Assembly (NCBI GenBank): GCA_949126835.1
Contig: OX421509.1
Span: forward strand, 12,527,420-12,591,419
Length of the DNA stretch: 64,000 nt
From: Anisus vortex
Lineage: Eukaryota; Mollusca; Gastropoda; Planorbidae
Direction: 5' to 3'
A program made the position numbers and the translations under genes. This document shows, in pieces, positions 55,921 to 64,000 of the stretch; positions within the stretch are counted from its first letter, which is position 1, and each line of letters begins with the position of its first letter. The notes beneath the pieces are model-generated. The model was not told the origin of the DNA, made no database searches, and saw nothing but the letters and a program-made list of their open reading frames with translations.

Positions 55921-55989
55921 ATTGGCTTAGGATTACTGCGGCGACGGGAAGTTGGATATTTTACTGAACTCTTCAAACCAAAAGTCTGA
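55921..55989 (+). CDS. possible terminal coding exon of an unidentified gene
   Basis: A strong 3' splice-site context (T-rich tract, then ATCTGTTCATTACAG ending at 55920) precedes an open stretch of 22 codons, IGLGLLRRREVGYFTELFKP plus KV, closed by TGA at 55987-55989. The basic RRRE cluster after hydrophobic residues would suit a short cytoplasmic tail, but the protein is not identified. If real, the gene runs on the plus strand with its other exons upstream, outside the window or hidden in the repeat-rich intron, and the following ~3 kb is its 3'UTR. A chance splice-like site cannot be excluded. Confidence 0.3.
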   Translation: MGLGLLRRREVGYFTELFKPKV

Positions 55990-55998
55990 GTTTCCGGC

Positions 55999-56019
55999 CA
56001 CGTGACACAAAGTCACGTG
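55999..56019. other. perfect 8-bp stem-loop
   Basis: CACGTGAC and GTCACGTG separated by a 5-nt loop (ACAAA), starting 9 nt after the putative stop codon. Each arm contains the E-box palindrome CACGTG. It could be a structured 3'UTR element or a paired E-box site. Confidence 0.6.
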
Positions 56020-56672
56020 TTGGTTGACCTGTTAACCCCGGGCACCCGGATATCATACACGGTTGTCAGTGCGATCGAGCGACGACGTCATCACCATCGC
56101 ATCATCCGGCCTCCGGTACAACGTCGTGGCTGTAGTATAGTTCATCCTGTGACCAACCAACGCCAGCGCTGCCTAACAAGCACCATTCACCCATCCGCGA
56201 TGACTAACTGTCTGTAAGACATCCCAATCCTATGACCACTGCCACCCAACACCTCCACCCCCCCAACCATCATTTCAGAATGGCTATGTCTACTTACCAC
56301 ACCCCCTCCAACCCACCAACATACCTTCCCGCCTCACAGCTATTCCATATAAACGCTGGCACCGTTTTTTTTTTTAACAAGAAGCAGACGATATGTACCA
56401 GACGGAGGACCAAAAACACAACAACAAACAACTTAATGAGCAACATCTACCTCAAAATTTAAACAAAAAAATTCTCAGAGGCGCCCATGACCAGAGGAGT
56501 ATTTTCACAGAACAAATAAAAAGATAATGCCAGTGTTGGATGCACCACCCTCACCAGAACACGAGTTTTCCAATAGACGTCTTCTACTCTAAAACAAACC
56601 CTCTGAAAAAAAAAGATGTATCTGTTTCAGTTTAATATTGAAATCTTGAGTCGGTCCTTGAGATTTTTTTTA

Positions 56673-57112
56673 TTCACTGATTCGAATCTCGATTCAGTAC
56701 TTTAAATATTTTTTGATTCACTGATTCAAATCTCGATTTGGTCCAAATAGACCTTTTCAATTCACTGATTCAAATCTCGATTTTGGCCAAAGAGATATTT
56801 TTGATTCACTGATTCCAATCTCGATTCGGTCCAAAGAGATATTTTTGATTCACTGATTCAAATCTCGATTTGGTCCAAATAGACCTTTTCGATTCACTGA
56901 TTCAAATCTCGATTTGGGCCAAAGAGATATTTTTGATTCACTGATTCCAATCTCGATTTGGTCCAAAGAGATATTTTTGATTCACAGATTCGAATCTCGA
57001 TTTGGTCCAAAGAGGCATTTTTGATTCACTAATTCAAATCTCGATTTGGTCCAAAGAGATATTTTTGATTCACTAATTCAAATCTCGATTCAGCCCCCCT
57101 GAAATTTTCCAT
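56673..57112. repeat. 44-bp minisatellite, 10 copies
   Basis: TTCACTGATTCAAATCTCGA-type units begin at 56673, 56717, 56761, 56805, 56849, 56893, 56937, 56981, 57025 and 57069 in exact 44-bp register, despite many substitutions between copies. Sub-types (GGTCCAAATAGACC versus GGTCCAAAGAGATA) alternate. Confidence 0.96.
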
Positions 57113-57749
57113 TCAATATTTCTCATCCATAAAAACAAAAAAATATTGTTTAAATCGTTTCTTTCATTACCGTGTGCTGTTATTTTTTAAAAACTGTAGG
57201 TACTTAGACAGCGTTGGTAAACTTTAAAGGTTTATAGAATTTATTACCCTGTAAGTATTTATGTAACATAATCATTGAAAAGCCTATTTGTTTTTTTATT
57301 GAGTTGTGTGGCGAATTCCATCTTTAGATGTGTCTTTTCTCTTAGATTCTTTTTAAAATTTTCTTTAGAGTTTCATATAATATACCGGTATATATGGTAT
57401 TTGGTATTTTTTTTAGATTGTTGACTAATTGTCCTTTTTAGAAACATATTTATTTATTTCTAACACACGGAATTACCCTTTTATAAGATTTGTCAAATTG
57501 TAATTTTTTGTGTGTTTGATATAGAATGATGGGCATTGAACTTTACATTTTTAATTGGATTATGTACATTCATTATAGTAAGTTTTAGTGATGTATAATA
57601 GATATATTTTGTGTTTTATATACATATTGTGTACATACTAAATTTACATGCATATAGTGGGTTTTGCCTTATCGATTCCGTCCAAAAGAAATCGGTACCT
57701 ATTTATTTATCGATGTATATAGTGTAAACCTTAAAAGATTATATATACA

Positions 57750-58045
57750 TATAAATATAGAGAGAGAGATACATAGAGAAAGAGAGTGAGAGAAATAGAG
57801 AGATACGGGCGAAAGAGAGAGAGAGTGAAATACAGAGAAACACAGAAAGAAAGAGAGATGGAAATATATATATATATAGATAGATAGAGAGAGAGAGAGA
57901 AATAGAGAGAGAGAGAGAGAAATAGAGAGAGAGAAATAGAAAGAGAGAAATGTAAGAGATAGAAAGACCGACGGAGAAAGACAGAGGTGGCAACACCAAC
58001 AAACAACTCTGAGAAAAAGAGAGAGAGAGATAGAAACATATTTCA
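57750..58045. repeat. GA-rich low-complexity tract
   Basis: GAGAGAGAAATAGAGAGA-type DNA with an (AT)n patch at 57865-57878. The Ser/Leu-rich minus-strand frames are artefacts. Confidence 0.92.
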
Positions 58046-59424
58046 GATATATATTTATTGCCTGTTGTACATACAAGTAAATCTATTTATAAATTAAAAA
58101 ACAAACAAAAAAACTCAAATTTAACGCCAAAGTTGACAGTTTTTGTGAAACTTTCATTCTTTATTTTTTCCAAAACAAAACAACGAAGTTAACGAATTTG
58201 AAAGAACAAAACAAAGGAAAAACAACGCATAAAGTACAATGTAAAATTGTGTAATCATGAAAACTCTTACATTAATTAACATATTTATTTTAGAACAAAT
58301 CATTCTTTTGTAACATACACAACGAACTAACAGAAATAAACATAATTTATTATTCATTTATGTATATATATTTATATGTATATATCTGTAAATAACTAGT
58401 TTTAAATTATTACTTTTAATTTTTACATTTAATTTTTTTTTCTTTCGCGTTTGATAGTCAACTGTTTCCTCACCGTCAACCCAGTCATGCGAAAATATGA
58501 ACCGCTGTTGTAAAATGAAATATCGATTCATGCATACCCAGTGATTCGTGGACTCAACGATTCGATACCAAAAGTCAATCCTGAGATATTCGATACATGT
58601 GCTTTAAAAAAAATAATCTCAGACTAGTGGCAATCGATTCAGTCATTAAAAGTTCGAGTCAGCCGTGACCGATAAAATTATTTGATTCCATTATTCGAAA
58701 TCCTGTATCTTTATTTCAATCAAATAAATCAAACCCTAAGTCAGCGTTGATAATAATAAATCTAGTGATTCAACACGTCGATTCAGTCTTTTTATTGAGA
58801 TAGTTCAGATTCAGTGATTTAAAAGAGAACCGGTTCCGTCTTTGCGATACATATTTGCATTCAGTGGTTCAGATTTCGAGTCAGTATTGAGATGTCAAAA
58901 AAGAGGATTCAGTGATGCCAACTCCGAACAGTTCATCAGAGCTATACCTGTGATAAAATCAGAATTCCGTCCAATGTTTGTGTCTGTCCTGTTTTTGGGA
59001 ATTACCTCATATTGTATATAAACACATATTATATGTATGTATTCCTAAAGGCAGACATTCTGTATATAAATAAATGAATTTAATATAAATATTTATGTAA
59101 ATAGTTTATGATATTTTAACTAATGTATAAATTTAAGAAAAAAATTTAAAAAATACAAATAAATAGTATTATTTACAAATGAAGAAATTTTTTAATACAC
59201 TTGTATATATGAATACTCATCTGGTTTTTGTTTGTTTATTTTTTATTATTTTAAAGTTATATATACATTAAAAATTCGTCGGAGATCAGTCCGGCTACAA
59301 CAAGCAATACAAATAGCAAACAACAATAACAAACCAACCTATGACCTATGTAGTACACTACTCAGAAAGACTGAAATTTAAAAAAAAATGATTGTTTTAT
59401 ATGGCAGAGTTTATTCATATACAT

Positions 59425-59570
59425 TTTTCAAACACTCTTTCTTCCCGAGTGACCTTCGGGCAAGGAATGGGTTATCTGAAAAGACCGAATGGAAGGAAGG
59501 AAGCGAGGGGATAAAAACAACTCTTTAACATTTTCTGAAAACCCTCATGAAAATTTAAGTCTAGATTCTA
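59425..59570 (+). mobile_element. LINE-N fragment
   Basis: CACTCTTTCTTCCCGAGTGA, CCTTCGGGCAAGGAATGGGT is the FFPSGIRAWNGL block of LINE-N; the downstream part is diverged. Confidence 0.6.
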
Positions 59571-59679
59571 AAAGAGAAAGGGGGGGTGGGGTAAAAAATC
59601 TAAATTGAATGAACTAGTAATAGACTCTATACCAACTCCAGTACACTGTGGACATTCATTATCGTCACCTTCAATCCAT

Positions 59680-59935
59680 CGACCGCTTTGGTCGTTTGGG
59701 GGGGGGGGGGGGGAGAGAGCGAATGGACACCTCAGCAGTCAACTATCTCCATTTTTGCCTATCTTGAGCCGGTTGTCAATAGTTGAGTCAACTGCAGTTC
59801 TGTCCAATATTTCATGTTGTCGAACCAGCATCTCCGCTGACGGCCTCTCTGACGTCCACCTTCTACAGTGCCTTGGAGGATTGAACATTGCATATAGCAT
59901 GAGTTTAGCCAACACTCCCCCCCACCCCACGCCCC
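59680..59935 (-). mobile_element. RTE-like LINE ORF C-terminal fragment
   Basis: The minus strand encodes ILQGTVEGGRQRGRQRRCW, FDNMKYWTELQLTQLL. This matches the 'GTVxGxRxRGRQRxxWxDNI..WT' C-terminal segment of RTE/CFDP2-like LINE proteins. A G run (59698-59713) lies at its 3' side. Homologous to 19640-19870. Confidence 0.7.
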
Positions 59936-60019
59936 ACCCACAGCTTCCTGGTGTAAAAAAACACTTTTAGTCTCCGTAATAATAAGTGTGCTGAATATTA
60001 CCGTAGTTATATTTTAGTG

Positions 60020-60228
60020 AATGGGAGTACTGTGGCTCGATGTTGTTGTACTAGAGATCATGGGTTCGAATCCTGGTGAAGGCTCTGAATTTGTTCCCGC
60101 TTCTGGGGGGGGGGGTTGCTTTGATAGTTACTTAGGCTGGCCATACAATCCCTTCGTATGCCATGGCCACAGAAACTCTGTTTCGGTTGCCGTATGGAAC
60201 AACTTGTCCAGAATGTTACTTATAATAT
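60020..60228 (+). mobile_element. SINE-A, diverged copy
   Basis: B box TGGGTTCGAATCCTGG, then CTTCTGGGGGG, GGCCATACAATCCCTTCGTA, TGCCATGGCCACAGAAACTC. The middle is shortened. It lies 10 bp from the next MITE-D. Confidence 0.75.
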
Positions 60229-60237
60229 AGACTAGTA

Positions 60238-60458
60238 AAGAGGTCGGTAATGATAATGGTGTGCCAAAGTAGGATTTCTCAATCAGTCAGCGCGCCAAAA
60301 GCCTAATGGTCATCCCGTTCTAACATTCAATTTCTTGTAGGAAAGACTTGAATTTTCTTTTTTTTTTTTTAAATGATTTAAATTTTTATTTTTGGGTTCC
60401 ATTGAAAATAGCTCTCCGTGCCACGTCTGGATCGCGTTGCGCCGGTTGCCAATTCCTG
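60238..60458 (-). mobile_element. MITE-D (hAT), minus orientation
   Basis: AAGAGGTCGGTAATGATAAT on the left and GCCGGTTGCCAATTCCTG on the right, with GTGCCAAAGTAGGATTTCTC inside. Flanks GACTAGTA (60230-60237) and TACTAGCA (60459-60466) match at 6 of 8 positions. Confidence 0.8.
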
Positions 60459-61051
60459 TACTAGCATATACGATAACAAACGCTTAAAGGATCACGAAAT
60501 AAAAATGTAAAAATAACCAGATCATGGAAAAAAGACAACAACAATTATTTTTTTTTAGTCGAAACCGTTGTACTATGTTAGCTGTGTAAACTCCCCCCCC
60601 CCCCCCCCCCAGTCTTCCATTCCTCCTGTTTCCGTACCGCGAACCGAAACCCAGCAGACGATTAATCAACAACAACAATAACAGACCGGCTTTGAAAACT
60701 ATAATAAATATACGTACGGCTTCTAACGGGTCTTTTTGTTTCATTCCCTCTCCCCCTCTCCAACTATAATACCCCCCTCACATCCCCCATTCCCTCCCAC
60801 CCGTTAGGCCTTTCTTTAAAGCCCCCCCCCCCCCCACCTTCACGAAACAATACAGTTTCAAAGTTCGCGGGTCAAATCTCGTAAGCTGCGAAAAGACTTT
60901 GAGACAGCGAGATTCTGTTGCTTCCGCAGGTTCTCAAATTGTGTGCGTGGTTGTGGGCTAAATGCGAATAATATGATTATTATTACTACTATGTATGTGT
61001 GTGTGTGTTTGTGTGTGAATGGAATACGTTTGAATATTTTCCCGATTGAAT
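60459..61051. other. unassigned interval with C runs
   Basis: An 18-nt C run (60593-60610) and a 14-nt C run (60822-60835). No gene supported. Confidence 0.4.
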
Positions 61052-61135
61052 GAGGCTTATGAAAAAAATTCCTAGCCTTCAACAGGATTTGAACCCAGAT
61101 CCGTCGGAACGCCAGTAAGTACGGGTACCATGGCA
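61052..61135 (-). mobile_element. SINE-A head, minus strand
   Basis: ATTCCTAGCCTTCAACAGGA, TTTGAACCCAGATC and GGAACGCCAG are the complement of the SINE-A head with its B box. The body is missing. Confidence 0.6.
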
Positions 61136-61407
61136 ATACCATGGACTGGGCCACTTGCTGAGAAAAGTAGAAAATGGAAACACAGACAAGACATCCCTTT
61201 CAGTAGATTCCAGAAGTAAAACAAGAATATCAGAACTGAAAAATATATTGTTTGCTATGTACACTATCAAAGTTCTCTTGCATCATTGCACCTGGCATAT
61301 ATTCTCGCATGCCTCGGACAGGAGTCTTTCCACCACTACGTAACGCCCACATGGCACGGCCAGTTAATGAAACTCTCAATTTCGACCCAATCCAATGCAC
61401 TGAAAAG

Positions 61408-61632
61408 GAGGAAAGGTGGTCGAGCTGTATTTGTTTCCGGGTCTGGGGGGTGTCCCTTAGTTTACCCCAGCTCTGATGGGTACCTTACATCAGTTACAGT
61501 AAAGTAACAGCGATTGGGCAATGTGCTGGCCACACAATGACCTAGTGAGTCGTGGTCCCATAAACTGGTGATTGCTGCTTCACCTGACCACCTTAGGACC
61601 CATTGGGTCCGACGGGTACCTTACTTCTTTAC
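61408..61632 (+). mobile_element. SINE-A, head missing
   Basis: TTTCCGGGTCTGGGGGGTGT, CCCAGCTCTGATGGGTACCT, GGCCACACAATGACCTAGTG, ACTGGTGATTGCTGCTTCAC, and the 3' end GGTCCGACGGGTACCTTACT. Confidence 0.8.
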
Positions 61633-61686
61633 CAATGCACTCCATGCTTTTCTTATAGCACCTTATAGTAGGCTACCTTACTAGAC

Positions 61687-61901
61687 CAGGGATCGGCAAC
61701 CTACGCACGCGTTCCAGACTTGGCACGCAGAACAATTTCCAATGACACGCGGAAGACCCCCCCCCCCCATAAGGGCAATTCAAAAACGTATCTGCAAAGA
61801 AAAATTGAGTGCAAGAAGTGAATCTAGGTTGTTGGCACGCTGAATGAATTAGGAATCCTACTTTGGCGGCACACTATGTTCAAAAGGTTGCCGACCACTT
61901 G
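61687..61901 (+). mobile_element. MITE-D (hAT), 215 bp, perfect target duplication
   Basis: Starts CAGGGATCGGCAACCTACGC and ends AAGGTTGCCGACCACTTG. TACTAGAC flanks both sides (61679-61686 and 61902-61909). A C run (61757-61768) has expanded within it. Confidence 0.9.
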
Positions 61902-61909
61902 TACTAGAC

Positions 61910-62555
61910 TATAAAACGTTATTGAAACTAACTGCTCGGAGTCTAAAGGACCTGACGATGAGAATCGCCAAGAGTTGAAATCTCCATTTCCAATGCATTG
62001 TGGATAGAACGTAAAGAAAAGGCGGGTGTACGGAGGTCTTTTAAACCCCCATCTTTGGGTAGACCCTACGCTTGACTGCCCGCCAACAATTTGACATCGC
62101 GTCGTCACCGTTCCGTTACTCCCTGTAGCCCGAGGTTTTTGTTTCGCTAACAAGATGACAAGGTTTTTTCAGCATGGTGATACATTTTATTTTTCTATTT
62201 CAATTGTGTATGGCTTACCCCCACCTCCTTGCTTCCCCCCGCCCCGCTCGTCTCCAGCCGCCGTACCGTTGCTTATGATTTTAATCAAGTGGAACCTGGA
62301 GAGAAGGGGCGGGGGGGGGGGGGGTGTGGACCTATTCTGTGGTGTGGATGTTGAAAAGGGGAGGGGGGGAGATGATAAGTTACCGAACGAAACTTGAGGA
62401 TGAATGAAAACTAGGTCAAATGATGTCTACCCAACATCTGTCTGGCGAAACTGGGGTCTCTTTTTTTTATTTGGATACATATGACATCCGTTATTCTCAG
62501 TGTAGTGTGTTCGGCTTGATGCTACAGACTAAAGCACACCGGTAATAATAATATG
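61910..62555. other. unassigned interval
   Basis: A 14-nt G run (62311-62324) and C-rich patches. No gene supported. Confidence 0.4.
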
Positions 62556-62559
62556 TGTT

Positions 62560-63175
62560 GACTAGCACAGCAAACTTTTATAGACTGACATGTTATAGAA
62601 CTGACACATCTGTCATTGACTGATACAGCAAACTGTTATGAATTGACATGATATGGACTGGCACAGCTGCTATTGACTGGCACAACTAACTGTTATATCA
62701 TATTATAGATTGCAATATTGGTGTATTTTTACAGGTCTAACTGTTTTTTTGTTATAGCAGACTCACTGACACAGCTGTTATAGAGTCAGACACAACTGTC
62801 ACCACAACCTGACAACGGACACTGTCAACTGATTTACACTGACACGGTGAACTGCCAGAAACTCCAAAGATATAGAACGACTTAAGACAATCGTTATACT
62901 AAAAGATACAGCTTAAAATTCAAGAGACAGACACAAACGAAATTCGTCATAGATGATACTGCTAAAAAAAAACAAGCCACTGACAGCTGCTAATTTTATA
63001 GAATAGCTTGTGATAAATAAAATAAACTGACGCAAAAAAGTAATGATGAAATGGAAGAAATAAAAACTATAACATTTGCTATGACTTGCTTTTAAAAATG
63101 TTATTTATTGACACAGCTGGAAAATACATATGGACTGACTCAGCTGCTCAATATGGACACAAGATTTGTTGTTTT
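62560..63175. repeat. degenerate repeat of ACTGACACAGC/TGTTATAGA motifs
   Basis: Recurring words such as GACTGACA, CAGCAAACTGTTAT, GACTGGCACAGCTG and TTGACACAGCTGG at irregular spacing suggest an old, decayed tandem array. Confidence 0.55.
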
Positions 63176-63411
63176 ATAGTAATCGTAAAAAAAAAATGAA
63201 AAGAGTCTCGTTTGAGTGTTGACAAACTGCAGTTAATGGCAAGCCCTATGGTTTCATTGATGTGGATATTGCAGCTGTTAGTGATAAATGACTCGATCCA
63301 GTGACTTCAAGTTGTTAAGTCAGGGTAAGTGCTGTATAAAAACATTTTTATTATATATATATTTATTTAGTTATTGATAGCTTGCCTGTTATTTGCGTTA
63401 ATGTGATTTTA

Positions 63412-63599
63412 TGTTAATACAACACAATAACAACCTGTTGCAATGCTCGGATAAACAGAAGGTCACAAAAAACACTTTCCTTATCCCTTATGCGAGAACA
63501 AATGAATGTAAGTACTCTTTCTTCACCGAGTGCCATTTTGGCATGGAATGGGTTGGTCTGAACATACCAGGAAAACCAGTAACTTAACATCATTTAAAA
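63412..63599 (+). mobile_element. LINE-N 3' fragment, interrupted by a hAT element
   Basis: ACAACACAATAACAACCTGT, TGCAATGCTCGGATAAACAG, the FFPSGIRAWNGL block and AACTTAACATCATTTAAAAC follow the family. In other copies the sequence continues ACACGAATAG, but here it breaks at 63599. Confidence 0.75.
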
Positions 63600-64000
63600 C
63601 ATTGGTTCTCAACCTTTTTCGGCTCACCGCCCCCTTTTACAATTCTTGTCCGCTCACCGCCCCCCCCCCTCATTTTTATTTTAGCGTCCATTCCTCCCTC
63701 CCCCCACCTCTCTGGAAGTTGAATGGTCAATATTATTTCCGCAATTTTTCTTAGGCCGACCAGATTATTTATTTAATATCTTGAAAAATATGGAAAAGGA
63801 AACATATTGTAAGAATTAATAAATAGATTAAAAAAAAATTACCTAAACAATAGGTTTAAAAAAATCAATATTAATGTGAATCGTTTGCCTGGTGGGTTGC
63901 TGGTAGTTTGTCTATATTTGTTTCAATTTTGGTTGCAAAATACTTAGGTCTCCACGCTTCACTATTTGCAGCTTGTTTTTCATTTTTTTGATAACCAAAA
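63600..64000. mobile_element. hAT element (GGTTCTCAACC ends), truncated by the window edge
   Basis: Starts CATTGGTTCTCAACCTTTTT and continues as a clear homologue of the reverse complement of the right part of 2219-3218 (GGCTCACCGCCCCCTTTTAC, AAAAGGAAACATATTG, TTAATGTGAATCGTTTGCCT). The putative 8-bp target is ATTTAAAA (63592-63599); the other end lies outside. Confidence 0.8.

Larger units (their letters stand above)
55990..59250 (+). other. candidate long 3'UTR or intergenic DNA
   Basis: Unlike its surroundings, this stretch has no recognised SINE, LINE or hAT copy. It holds a hairpin, a 44-bp minisatellite and a GA-rich tract. AATAAA motifs occur near 56514, 58724 and 59067. It would fit a long 3'UTR of the exon at 55921 but there is no direct proof. 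Confidence 0.25.

Overview
The window looks like AT-rich, repeat-dense nuclear DNA of an animal. The best guess is a mollusc, possibly a gastropod. The basis is the mix of tRNA-derived SINEs, several non-LTR retrotransposon (LINE) lineages, hAT-type miniature elements (MITEs), a Helitron-like insertion, kilobase-long simple-repeat arrays and poly(G)/poly(C) runs. The species call is inference; nothing in the sequence names the organism. There is no operon structure, no rRNA, no CRISPR array and no complete host gene. Most long open frames are translations of simple repeats.

Layout. 0-8 kb: unassigned AT-rich DNA with a palindromic-end MITE (1181-1478), a 1.0-kb hAT element with a perfect 8-bp target duplication (2219-3218), a second hAT MITE (3550-3880), two SINEs and a LINE 3' end. 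9-14 kb: a 1.3-kb octamer array, a LINE end with a zinc finger, and a 19-copy 40-bp minisatellite. 14-16 kb: a 1.8-kb hAT element with a possible transposase remnant. It appears to be the long parent of the ~210-bp MITEs at 21.6, 24.0, 33.6, 38.5, 60.2 and 61.7 kb. 17-25 kb: RTE-like, L2/CR1-like and another LINE family (called LINE-N here), mostly on the minus strand, and CT-rich DNA. 25.8-27.3 kb: a 72/33-bp minisatellite that stays open as a 24-residue protein repeat. 30.1-32.4 kb: an octamer array split by a 5'-truncated but open L2/CR1-like LINE, the only convincing long coding sequence. 36-39 kb: hAT MITEs, SINEs and a Helitron-like element nested in a hAT MITE. 39.5-41.3 and 42.9-44.2 kb: two more octamer arrays. 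45-55 kb: LINE-N ends, a SINE that shares the LINE-N tail, a 9-bp array, GT-rich DNA and a second palindromic MITE. 55.9-59 kb: a possible terminal exon of a host gene (55921-55989) followed by a 3'UTR-like stretch with a ten-copy 44-bp minisatellite. 59-64 kb: more LINE, SINE and hAT copies, ending in a hAT element inserted into a LINE-N copy.

The repeats interact: a SINE carries the tail of LINE-N, hAT and Helitron elements nest in one another, and one LINE tail has expanded into a minisatellite. The most unusual signal is the 8-bp palindrome TAGGCCTA. I count 13 copies, where about one is expected from base composition. In a 114-bp tandem duplication at 52.4-52.7 kb it is present or absent reciprocally at two TA sites, as if GGCC plus a duplicated TA had been inserted.
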